This document shows, one piece after another, positions 50,920-58,628 of a stretch of 64,000 nt of DNA. This stretch comes from Actinomadura sp. NAK00032 (GTDB lineage: Bacteria > Actinomycetota > Actinomycetes > Streptosporangiales > Streptosporangiaceae): assembly GCF_013364275.1 (NCBI RefSeq), contig NZ_CP054932.1, positions 434,001 to 498,000 of the forward strand, written 5' to 3'. Numbering within the stretch: position 1 is the first letter of the stretch; every line of letters starts with the position of its first letter. The position numbers were made by a program, and so were the translations under genes. The notes beneath the pieces were generated by a model. That model was not told where the DNA came from. It worked only from the letters and a program-made list of their open reading frames with translations, and ran no database searches.

Positions 50920-51795
50920 GTGAACGCTCCAGTGACGGTCATCGGCCTCGGGCCCATGGGCGCGACGATGGCCAGGACGTTCCTCAAGAACGGCCACCCG
51001 ACCACGCTCTGGAACCGGACCGCGTCCAAGGCGGCCCCCTTGGTCGAGGCAGGCGCGACCCTGGCCCCGACTGCGGCCGAAGCGGTCGCGGCGTCCGAGC
51101 TGGTCGTCGTCAGCCAGACCGACTACCCGGCGATGTACGACTCCCTGGACGGCGTCGACCTCAAGGGGCGCGTCGTCGTCAACCTCAGCTCTGGCAGCCC
51201 TGACGAACTGCGCCGCGCGAGCGAATGGGCGTCCTCGAACGGCGGCGCCCTGGTGACCGGCGGCATCATGGTGCCTCCGCCGGGCATCGGTCAGCCGGGT
51301 TCGTACGTCTTCTACAGCGGCCCAGAGGAAGAACTGGACCGCCACAGGGAAACCCTTGGCGAGCTGGGCGACGTCACGTTCGTGGGCACCGATCCCGGTC
51401 TGGCGATGCTGTACTACCAGTCCCAGCTGTTCCTGTTCTGGTCGACGCTGACCGCCTACATGCACGCCATCGCCCTGCTGGAGACCGCGGGCGTCTCGGC
51501 CCGGCAGTTCCTGCCGTTCGCCGCCACGACCCTGCGCGAGCTGGCCGCGGACGGCCCCATGGGCTTCCTGAAGATCCTCGCCGAGGAGATCGAGGCCGGC
51601 GCCTACCCGGGCGAGGCGAACAGCCTCCGGATGCAGGCGGTCGGCGCCGACCACGTCGTCGAGGCGGCGCGGGAGGCCGGGATCGACACCGCCTGGCCCC
51701 TCGCGCTCCGGGACCTGTTCTGGCGCGCCGTGGACGGCGGCCACGGTGCCGACGGCCTCGCCTCGGTCGTCACCGCGATCCGGCGCCGTCCGTGA
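50920..51795 (+). CDS. Imine-reductase-like / 6PGDH-family NAD(P)-binding oxidoreductase
   Basis: 291-residue dehydrogenase of the beta-hydroxyacid-dehydrogenase superfamily: the dinucleotide motif VIGLGPMGATMARTFLKNGHPTTLWNRT, the VNLSSGSPDELRRASEWA segment and the helical C-terminal domain with LETAGVSARQFLPFA. This pattern is that of bacterial imine reductases, which reduce C=N bonds with NADPH. AGGAGG precedes the GTG start. Divergent from the AfsR-like regulator. It overlaps the sensor kinase gene tail-to-tail by 26 bases. Confidence 0.87.
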   Translation: MNAPVTVIGLGPMGATMARTFLKNGHPTTLWNRTASKAAPLVEAGATLAPTAAEAVAASELVVVSQTDYPAMYDSLDGVDLKGRVVVNLSSGSPDELRRASEWASSNGGALVTGGIMVPPPGIGQPGSYVFYSGPEEELDRHRETLGELGDVTFVGTDPGLAMLYYQSQLFLFWSTLTAYMHAIALLETAGVSARQFLPFAATTLRELAADGPMGFLKILAEEIEAGAYPGEANSLRMQAVGADHVVEAAREAGIDTAWPLALRDLFWRAVDGGHGADGLASVVTAIRRRP

Positions 51796-53170
51796 CGAGC
51801 GGGAGCCGCAGGACGAAGCGGGCGCCGCGGGGGCTGTCGGCGACGCGCAGCGTGCCGCCGTAGATCTCGGCGATCTCGCGGGCGATGGGCAGGCCGAGCC
51901 CGGTGCCCTGCGGGTCGCGGGCGCGCGACTCCGCGAGCCGCGCGAACCGCTCGAAGACCCGTTCGCGCGACTCCGGCGGGATGCCGGCGCCGTCGTCCAG
52001 CACCTCCAGAACGGCGTCGCCGGCGTCGCGGTCCACGGTGACGCGGATGCGCGACTCGGCGTGCCGTTCGGCGTTGTTCAGCAGGTTGCCGAGCACCCGG
52101 CCGAGCCGCACCGTGTTCGCCGTGACGACGGCGCCCGGCGCCAGCCGGGTCTCGACCGGGACGCGGTCGTCGCGCCGGGCCACCTCGCGGCGGACCAGTT
52201 CGGCGAGGTCGACGCGTTCGAGGGGGCGCGGGGTGCGGGCGTCCAGGCGGGACAGCTCCAGCAGGTCGACGACGATGTCGTTCAGCCGCCGCACGTCGCC
52301 GAGGGCCGACCGCACCAGCGGCTTCCACGGGTAGTCGTCCGGTTCGTCCAGCGCGACCTCCAGCCGCGTCTGGAGCCCGGTGATCGGGTTGCGCAGGTCG
52401 TGCGAGGCGTCCGAGACGAACCGGCGCTCCCGGTCGGACGCCTCCTCCAGCCGCGCGAGCGTGGCGTTGACCGTCTCGGCGAGCGCCTGGATCTCGCCGA
52501 ACGTCCCCGGGACGGGGACCCGCCGGTCCAGGCCGTGGGCGCCGACGGCGGTGAGCTCGGTGCGCAGCCGGTCGATCGGGACCAGCGTCCGGCCCACCGT
52601 GTGCCACGTCCACCAGGCGATCAGGGCGAGGAGCACGGTGAGGACGAGGGCGATGCCGAGCGGCAGCAGCCACACGTTCAGCAGGGTCGGCATCGGCGCC
52701 GCCGCGACGACCATCGCGCCCCGCCCCCACGGCGACTCCCGCAGGCGCATGCCGAACGCCCACACGCAGCCGTCGCGGAACCGCGGGCAGGCGCGCTCGT
52801 CGAGGAGCAGGACGTGCCGCCGCAGCTCGGCCCGCACCAGCGCCGGCCGCCCCCGGACGGCCGCGCTCGCCGCCGCCACGCGCCCGTCCGGGGTCACGAC
52901 CTGCACCAGCGGCGCCTCGCCGGGACGGACGGTGAGGTCGCCGCGGTTCGCGCCCGTGGCGATGTCGAACGCGATCCGCTCGGCGGTGCGCTGCGCGTTG
53001 TCCGAGACCCGGTTCCGCGCCCAGTCGCGGGCGAGGAGCATCAGCAGGACGAACACCACGGCCAGGACGAACGCGGCCACCACCACGGTGAGGACGGTCG
53101 CGCGCCCGCGCACCGAGAAGAGCAGGCGCGCTCGCCACCGGCGGGCGCGTTCCCGCCTCTCCGTCGTCAC
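51770..53170 (-). CDS. Sensor histidine kinase (orphan)
   Basis: 466-residue membrane sensor kinase: TM helices at about 24-47 and 166-188, an extracytoplasmic sensor of about 118 residues between them, a HAMP domain (about 189-242), a HisKA domain with H257 in SDASHDLRNP and an ATPase with LGNLLNNAERH (N box), DDGAGIPP (G1) and GTGLGLPIA (G2). No response regulator is encoded next to it in the window, which is unusual for this class. It is convergent with the preceding gene (26-base overlap). Confidence 0.93.
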   Translation of the reverse strand: MTTERRERARRWRARLLFSVRGRATVLTVVVAAFVLAVVFVLLMLLARDWARNRVSDNAQRTAERIAFDIATGANRGDLTVRPGEAPLVQVVTPDGRVAAASAAVRGRPALVRAELRRHVLLLDERACPRFRDGCVWAFGMRLRESPWGRGAMVVAAAPMPTLLNVWLLPLGIALVLTVLLALIAWWTWHTVGRTLVPIDRLRTELTAVGAHGLDRRVPVPGTFGEIQALAETVNATLARLEEASDRERRFVSDASHDLRNPITGLQTRLEVALDEPDDYPWKPLVRSALGDVRRLNDIVVDLLELSRLDARTPRPLERVDLAELVRREVARRDDRVPVETRLAPGAVVTANTVRLGRVLGNLLNNAERHAESRIRVTVDRDAGDAVLEVLDDGAGIPPESRERVFERFARLAESRARDPQGTGLGLPIAREIAEIYGGTLRVADSPRGARFVLRLPLVTDGAGSR

Positions 53171-53283
53171 AGCCGATCCCCCGGGCGGTACTCGCGGTCA
53201 CCTTCCACTGCTCAGCGTAACCATGCGGGTGTGCGCGGCTGAGCAGGCTGAACGCGGGGCGGGGGCGGGACCGTACTGCCGGG

Positions 53284-53886
53284 GTGACGGGCGACTTTCC
53301 GGACGCGAAGGGAGTTGCCGCGGTGGGCGTCGACGACGTGTCGCATGCCGCTCTGGTCGGCGGGCCGGGCCTTGGAACCGGTCCCGCCCGGCGCGGCGGA
53401 GCCGTTGCCGGGGGTGGAGCCGTTGCCGGAAGCGGAGCCGTTGCCGGAGGCGGAGCCGAGGGCGGGGCGCGGGTGATGGGCGCGGTCACGCTGCCGGGGG
53501 TGCGGCGGTCGGTCGGGGTCGCGCGGGGCTTCGTCCGGGACGCGGCGGGCGCCCTTCCCGCGGTGGACGACCTGGTGCTGGTGGTGAGCGAGCTGGTCGC
53601 GAACGCGGTCACGCACACGGCGTCGGGGCTGGCGGGAGGACGGGTGACGGTCGTCCTCGCGGCGGGGGACGGGCTGGTCCGGCTGGAGGTCGCCGACGAC
53701 GGCGCGGCGGGCGGCCGGCCGCACGTGCGGGACGAGACCGGGGCCGAGACGGGCCGGGGGATGCGGATCGTGGCGGCGCTGTCGGCGCGGTGGGGGTTCC
53801 GCGCGGACGGGCCGCGGACGGTGGTGTGGGCGGAGTTTTCCGCCCCCGTCCCGGCCGCGCGGGGCCGGGACGGGGGCGGGGGATGA
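53284..53886 (+). CDS. RsbW-like ATP-binding protein (HATPase_c_2)
   Basis: 200-residue protein: a 60-residue N-terminal part with Gly/Ala repeats (GAVAGGGAVAGSGAVAGGGA, from 18-base repeats at about 53400-53453), and a GHKL-type ATPase domain (about 65-185; ELVANAVTHT N-box, DDGAAGG and ETGRGMRI). Typical of actinobacterial anti-sigma-factor kinases of the RsbW type or related regulators. No anti-anti-sigma or sigma gene is adjacent. The GTG start is uncertain; a start near residue 65 (ATG, MGAVTLPG) would remove the repeats. Confidence 0.85.
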   Translation: MTGDFPDAKGVAAVGVDDVSHAALVGGPGLGTGPARRGGAVAGGGAVAGSGAVAGGGAEGGARVMGAVTLPGVRRSVGVARGFVRDAAGALPAVDDLVLVVSELVANAVTHTASGLAGGRVTVVLAAGDGLVRLEVADDGAAGGRPHVRDETGAETGRGMRIVAALSARWGFRADGPRTVVWAEFSAPVPAARGRDGGGG

Positions 53887-53905
53887 GGGCGGCGGACGGC
53901 GCCGG

Positions 53906-54058
53906 TCAGCGGCCCCGGTTGAGCTGCCTGGTGGGCAGCTGCCGGGCGTTGCGGCGGTTGTTCGCGAGATTGGCCGCCCTGAAATCGGAGTTCTTCCGCT
54001 TGCCCTTCTTCTGGAACTTGGCGAAGGGGGCGGTTTCGGGGTTGTTATTGGCGCGCAT
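53906..54058 (-). CDS. 50-residue basic protein
   Basis: Small, strongly basic protein (FAKFQKKGKRKNSDFRAANLANNRRNARQ), with GGAGG upstream of the ATG at proper distance. Rich in N, R and K; no membrane segment. May bind RNA or DNA. No family recognised. The surrounding DNA is noticeably less GC-rich than its neighbours. Confidence 0.6.
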   Translation of the reverse strand: MRANNNPETAPFAKFQKKGKRKNSDFRAANLANNRRNARQLPTRQLNRGR

Positions 54059-54397
54059 AGAGACAACACCTCCGGGCGGTCGTGAATTCGGCCGCGAAAG
54101 GGCCGACGATGGGAAAAGGGAAGCGCACGGCGGCACCGCAGGTCAGAAGACATGCGGATGCGAAGAGGTGCGCTACGGAAGGAGTGGGAGCGGGCCCGGG
54201 ACTACAGCGGCGGGCAGTGTCGGTGCGCAGTGGCGCACACGGTGCCGGTTCGCGATGCCGGGGCGGCTCGACCGAAGAGGTATCAAAGCTCCATGCGGAA
54301 TAGCTAAGCGCAGATTCCGGGCGGTGTCAATCATGAATTCTCGCGCGGTCCGTGAACCCGGATGGCGGCGAAGGGAGATACACCGCCGGGAGGCGTC
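54059..54397 (+). other. Intergenic region before the LCP gene
   Basis: About 340 bases. Holds the promoter region and GGAGG of the minus-strand basic protein near 54065-54075, and further on an AT-rich patch (TCAATCATGAATTC near 54330). Short plus-strand frames (54082-54303) lack support. No strong hairpin found. Confidence 0.4.
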
Positions 54398-55747
54398 ATG
54401 AAGTTGCTGGCTTGGCTCGCCGTCGCGGTGGCGGTGGTGATGGTGACGGGCAGCCTGTCCGCGTACGGGTACTACTGGAAGCTGCAGAACGCGGTCCAGC
54501 ACGAGGACGTGGACAAGCTGCTCGGCGGCGACCGCCCGAAGAAGCTGAACAGCGCGCGCAACATCATGGTGATGGGGTCCGATACGCGCGCGGGCGACAA
54601 CGCCAAGTACGGGCGGGGCCTGCGGAACAAGCCGCCGGCGTCCGACACGATGCTGCTGCTGCACCTGTCGCCGGGCGGCGGGCAGGCGCTGGCCGTCAGC
54701 TTCCCGCGCGACCTGATGGTCCCCATACCGACGTGCACCCGCAAGGACGGGACGAAGGCGCCGGGCAAGAGCGTCGCCATGCTGAACGAGGCGATGGCCC
54801 ACGCGGGGCCCACCTGCACGGTGAAGACCATCGAGCAGCTCACGAAAATCCACATCGACCACTTCGTGCAGGTCGACTTCGTCGGGTTCAAGCGGATCGC
54901 CACCGCGGTCGGCGGCGTCCCCGTGTGCGTCTTGGGCGACGTCCACGACAAGGACTCCGGGCTCAACCTCACCAAGGGCGAGCACAGGCTGAAGGGCGAG
55001 GAGGCCCTCGCGTACGTGCGCAGCCGCAAGGGGTTCGGCGACAAGAGCGACACCGCGCGCATCAAGCGGCAGCAGCACTTCTTCGGTGCGCTGGCCAAGG
55101 AGGCGATGAGCGCGGGCGTCCTCACCGACCCGGGGCGGCTGAACGAGCTGCTCAAGGCCACGGCGGAGTCGCTGACGACGGACAAGAAGCTGACCGCCTC
55201 GGAGATGCTGAAGATCGCGCAGGGCATGCGCGAGCTGAGCGCCGGCAAGCTCCGCTTCGTGACCGTGCCGTCGGGCGCCTACCCGCTGGACAAGAACCGC
55301 GTGGCGCTGGCCCACCCGGCGTCCGACGAGTTCTTCGCGTCGATCCGCAACGACAAGGTCGTGCCCCCGCAGAACGAGTCGAAGGCACCGAAGCCGAGCG
55401 CGCGGCCGGGGAAGGTGCGGGTGCTCAACGCGTCCGGCGTGGAGGGGCGGGCCGCGCAGGTCGCGGCGCAGCTCCGGGACGAGGGCTGGCAGGTGACCGG
55501 GGTCGGCAACCTGTCGACCGGGACGCGGGCGACCTACGTCCGGTATGGGACGGGCGCGGAGCCGCAGGCGCGCGCGCTCGCCGCGCTTCTGCCGGGCGCC
55601 AAGGTCGCACCGCGAACGAAGACGCCGGCCGGTGCCGTCGACCTCGTCATCGGAACCGGTTTCACCCAGATCCGGACGTCCGGCGGCATTCCCGTCCAGC
55701 GCGGGGAGAGCCGGGCCAGCGACACCGTGTGCGAGAAGGTGGCGTGA
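54398..55747 (+). CDS. LytR-CpsA-Psr (LCP) family protein with LytR_C domain
   Basis: 449-residue type II membrane protein: TM helix at about 2-25, an LCP domain (about 55-275; NIMVMGSDTRAG, SDTMLLLHLSPGG, SFPRDLMVPIP, DHFVQVDFVGFKRI, YVRSRKGFGDKSDTARIKRQQ) and a C-terminal LytR_C domain (about 335-420; VRVLNASGVEGRA). LCP enzymes attach cell-wall polymers to peptidoglycan at the outer face. I chose the ATG at 54398 (GGGAGG upstream, starts directly with the TM helix) over 54362. Confidence 0.93.
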   Translation: MKLLAWLAVAVAVVMVTGSLSAYGYYWKLQNAVQHEDVDKLLGGDRPKKLNSARNIMVMGSDTRAGDNAKYGRGLRNKPPASDTMLLLHLSPGGGQALAVSFPRDLMVPIPTCTRKDGTKAPGKSVAMLNEAMAHAGPTCTVKTIEQLTKIHIDHFVQVDFVGFKRIATAVGGVPVCVLGDVHDKDSGLNLTKGEHRLKGEEALAYVRSRKGFGDKSDTARIKRQQHFFGALAKEAMSAGVLTDPGRLNELLKATAESLTTDKKLTASEMLKIAQGMRELSAGKLRFVTVPSGAYPLDKNRVALAHPASDEFFASIRNDKVVPPQNESKAPKPSARPGKVRVLNASGVEGRAAQVAAQLRDEGWQVTGVGNLSTGTRATYVRYGTGAEPQARALAALLPGAKVAPRTKTPAGAVDLVIGTGFTQIRTSGGIPVQRGESRASDTVCEKVA

Positions 55748-55801
55748 TCTGTGGGGTGCCCGTCGTTGACGCCATGAGCGGCGCGAACCCACCCTGGAGG
55801 C

Positions 55802-56752
55802 ATGCGCGTCGCGTTCGTGATCTATGACGGGTTCCAGGTCCTGGACCTGGCGGGGCCGCACGAGGTGTTCCAGCACGCCGGGCGGTACGACTGCCTGGTC
55901 GCCGCGCCGCGGCCGGGCCCGGTGCGGTCGTCCGGCGGGCTGCCGGTGCACGCGGGCCTCGGCATCGGCGACCTGGCGCCGGGGAGCGTCGACACGCTCG
56001 TCGTGGCCGGCGGTACCGGGGTCGACCGGGCACGGGAGGACACGGCGCTCGTGCGCTGGGTCGCGCAGGCCGCGGCGACCGCGCGGCGGGTCGCGTCCGT
56101 GTGCAGCGGCGCGCTGCTGCTCGCCGAGGCCGGCGTGCTGGACGGGCGCCGCGTCACCACGCACTGGAGCCGCGCGCGGCAGCTCGGGACGGAGTACCCG
56201 CGGCTCGACGTCGACTGCGACCCGATCTTCATCCGGGACGGGAACGTCTGGACGTCCGCCGGCGTCACGGCCGGGATGGACCTGGCCCTCGCCATGGTGG
56301 AGGACGACCACGGCCGGGACGCGGCGCACGCGGTGGCGCGGGAGCTGGTGATGTTCCTGCGGCGGCCGGGCAGCCAGTCGCAGTTCAGCGTCCCGCTGTG
56401 GTCGGCGCAGCCCGCGACGGACCCGATCCGGGCGGCGGTGTCGTCCGTCCAGGCCGATCCGGGCGCCCGGCACACGATCGCCGACCTGGCCGAGCGCTCC
56501 GGGCTCAGCGCGCGGCACCTGCAGCGCAGGTTCACCGCCGAGGTGGGCGTGCCGCCCGCCGCGTACGTCGAGCGGATCCGGATCGAGGCGGCGCAGCGGG
56601 CGCTGGTGGAGGGCGACGAGCCCGTGGAGACGCTGGCCCGGCGGCTCGGCTTCGGAACGGGCGAGACGCTGCGCAGGGCGTTCCACCGGCATGTCGGCGT
56701 CGCGCCGTCCGACTACAGGGACCGATTCAGAGGGACGAGGGAGTACGCATGA
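55802..56752 (+). CDS. GlxA-type transcriptional regulator (DJ-1/PfpI + AraC HTH)
   Basis: 316-residue regulator: an N-terminal DJ-1/PfpI-like domain (1-175; VCSGALLLAEAG holds the cysteine of the elbow) and a C-terminal AraC-type double helix-turn-helix (about 215-310; HTIADLAERSGLSARHLQRRF, and the second in VETLARRLGFGTGETLRRAF). Its stop overlaps the start of the next gene (ATGA, 56749-56752). The DJ-1 domain probably binds a small effector rather than acting as a peptidase. Confidence 0.93.
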   Translation: MRVAFVIYDGFQVLDLAGPHEVFQHAGRYDCLVAAPRPGPVRSSGGLPVHAGLGIGDLAPGSVDTLVVAGGTGVDRAREDTALVRWVAQAAATARRVASVCSGALLLAEAGVLDGRRVTTHWSRARQLGTEYPRLDVDCDPIFIRDGNVWTSAGVTAGMDLALAMVEDDHGRDAAHAVARELVMFLRRPGSQSQFSVPLWSAQPATDPIRAAVSSVQADPGARHTIADLAERSGLSARHLQRRFTAEVGVPPAAYVERIRIEAAQRALVEGDEPVETLARRLGFGTGETLRRAFHRHVGVAPSDYRDRFRGTREYA

Positions 56753-57351
56753 CCACGTACGGGCTGCTGTTGTTCGAGGACGCGGAGGAACTCGACTTCG
56801 CGGGGCCGTGGGAGGTGTTCACGGCGTCGGCGATGGTGCGCGACCAAGGCGATGAGGCGTTCTTCGTCGCCGAGCGGACGGAACCGGTGCGCTGTGCCAA
56901 GGGAATGAGGGTCGTGCCGGACCGCGCTCTGGACGACCACCCGAAGCTGGACGTCCTCCTAGTCCCCGGTGGACGTGGCGCAAGGGTGACCCAGCCGCAC
57001 AACCCGTCCGTGACGGGCTGGATAGCGCGGACCGCCGAACAGGCCGACTGGGTCGCGAGCGTCTGCACCGGCGCGTTCCTGCTGCATGCGGCAGGCCCGG
57101 CCAAGGGACGAAGGGTCGCCACCCACTGGGCCTATGAGGACGAGCTGGACGGGCTCGGTGACGTGACGGTCGTACGCGACGCTCGCTACGTGGTGGACGG
57201 CGACCTCATCACCAGCCAGGGCGTCTCCGCGGGCATCGACATGGCGCTGTGGCTGATCGGCCGCATCCACGGCCGCGACCACGCGCGGACGGTGCGCCGC
57301 TACCTCCAGTACGAGCCCGCGCCGCCGTACCTGGCCGACGAACCCGTCTGA
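56749..57351 (+). CDS. DJ-1/PfpI-family protein (isonitrile-hydratase-like)
   Basis: 200-residue class I glutamine-amidotransferase-like protein. The nucleophile cysteine is in WVASVCTGAFLLHAAG, with the LLVPGGRG and EELDFAGPWEVF segments of the isonitrile hydratase (InhA-like) group. Likely hydrates or hydrolyses a small molecule. Coupled to the GlxA-type regulator by ATGA; the regulator's own DJ-1 domain is a paralogue. Its last codons lie in a 22-base tandem repeat. Confidence 0.88.
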   Translation: MTTYGLLLFEDAEELDFAGPWEVFTASAMVRDQGDEAFFVAERTEPVRCAKGMRVVPDRALDDHPKLDVLLVPGGRGARVTQPHNPSVTGWIARTAEQADWVASVCTGAFLLHAAGPAKGRRVATHWAYEDELDGLGDVTVVRDARYVVDGDLITSQGVSAGIDMALWLIGRIHGRDHARTVRRYLQYEPAPPYLADEPV

Positions 57352-57397
57352 TCGACCCCATGAACCCGTCTGATCGACCCCGCGAACCCGTCTGGCC
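57340..57397 (+). repeat. 22-bp tandem repeat at the end of the DJ-1 gene
   Basis: Two and a half copies: 57340-57361, 57362-57383 and a partial third to 57397, each beginning GAACCCGTCTG. The first copy includes the stop codon (57349-57351). Looks like a slippage duplication. Confidence 0.85.
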
Positions 57398-57466
57398 GGC
57401 CGACCGATCGGAAGGAACATTCAGCCACACCAGTGATGATCTTCGCTTATCGGCATAATCACGCAA

Positions 57467-58582
57467 ATGGCGATGTCGCTTCCGGTGCGGTTCCGCAGCG
57501 AGGGCGGGCGGGTGGCGGTGGAGACCGATCCACTGCACGCCCCGCTCCGCGACTTTCTGATCAACGACCTGGGCGAGGACGTCTCCGCGATCGCCCGCGC
57601 CCAGGGCCGGCTGGGCGGCGGTTCGTCCGCGCCCTGGCAGGAGCAGTACCGCTACCACCGCCTCGACTTCGACGGCGCGATGGTCCATGTCCGGGACGTC
57701 GGCGGATGGGCGTCCTGCGACCTCGATCCGGCCGTCCTGCGGCGGTGCCTGGACGAGTACCTCGAGCAGATCGGCTCGCTGCGGAGCCGGCGGAGCCTCG
57801 AACGGGTCCTCGGCGAGCCGCGCAACGGCGAACCGGTGGCGAGTTCCCTGGCGCTCGGGTCGGTGTCCCACCGGACGCAGGGCTGGGGGCTCATCCAGTC
57901 GCCCCGCGCCATGCTGGAGGACATGGCCGGGCTGACCCCGCATCCGGACGCCTGCCTCCCGCACGGCGTCCTGGAGACGGGCTCAGGCCCGTGCTGGGCC
58001 GACCTGGCCGTCCTTGACGAGGCGGGCACACGGCTGCGCGGCGGCACCAAGACCTTCATGCCGCGCGGCATCGACCCGGAGCGCCTTATGGCGGAGTTGG
58101 GCAACACCCTGACCCAGGCCCGTTTCGTCAACGCCGTCCCAGGGGCGTGGGCGGGCGTCATCGCGGGTGTTCCGGTGCACGGCTACGTCGACCCGGACGC
58201 CGTCCTACGGCTCCCTTGCCAGCCGATCGAAATCGAGGGCGTCGTCCGGCACGTGCGGGTGTTCTTCCCCGAACTGGCCGATTCCGGGGTCGACCTGGAG
58301 GCGGCCGCGTCCACCGCGAGCACGTTCGCGCAGACCGTGCACGGGCCGCGCCACGTCCTGGCCGCGTTCCTGCTCCACGACGTGCAGAGCCACCGGCACC
58401 ATCTGGAGGTCGTGCGCGCGGCGCGTCCGGGCTGGGAGCACACGGGGAACGCGTGCCATTTGCGGGTCGACGTCCAGACCGTCCGGTTGGAGCACCTGTG
58501 GCTGCCGGGGCATGCCTGCGAGATGCCGACGGGCGAGTTCGCCGGTGTCCTGTACGAGTACGAACGCCACTTGACTCCCTAG
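57467..58582 (+). CDS. Unknown protein, 371 residues
   Basis: Soluble protein without a domain I recognise. It has no signal peptide or membrane helix. The N-terminal 130 residues (DPLHAPLRDFLINDLGEDVSAIARAQ, DPAVLRRCLDEYLEQIGSL) look helical; the rest alternates strands and helices, with HDVQSHRHHLEV near 305 and conserved-looking tryptophans. Codon use is like that of neighbours, so it is probably ancestral. The gene begins 115 bases after the DJ-1 gene. It may contain two related domains. No function is proposed. Confidence 0.7.
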   Translation: MAMSLPVRFRSEGGRVAVETDPLHAPLRDFLINDLGEDVSAIARAQGRLGGGSSAPWQEQYRYHRLDFDGAMVHVRDVGGWASCDLDPAVLRRCLDEYLEQIGSLRSRRSLERVLGEPRNGEPVASSLALGSVSHRTQGWGLIQSPRAMLEDMAGLTPHPDACLPHGVLETGSGPCWADLAVLDEAGTRLRGGTKTFMPRGIDPERLMAELGNTLTQARFVNAVPGAWAGVIAGVPVHGYVDPDAVLRLPCQPIEIEGVVRHVRVFFPELADSGVDLEAAASTASTFAQTVHGPRHVLAAFLLHDVQSHRHHLEVVRAARPGWEHTGNACHLRVDVQTVRLEHLWLPGHACEMPTGEFAGVLYEYERHLTP

Positions 58583-58628
58583 CGCTGCGATCATTCTGCT
58601 GGAGCAGGAAACCGGGGAGGGCGCGCGC

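Noticed and set aside
54082..54303. Small plus-strand gene before the LCP gene
   Set aside because: Weak ribosome-binding site, composition unlike the neighbours, and no recognisable pattern.
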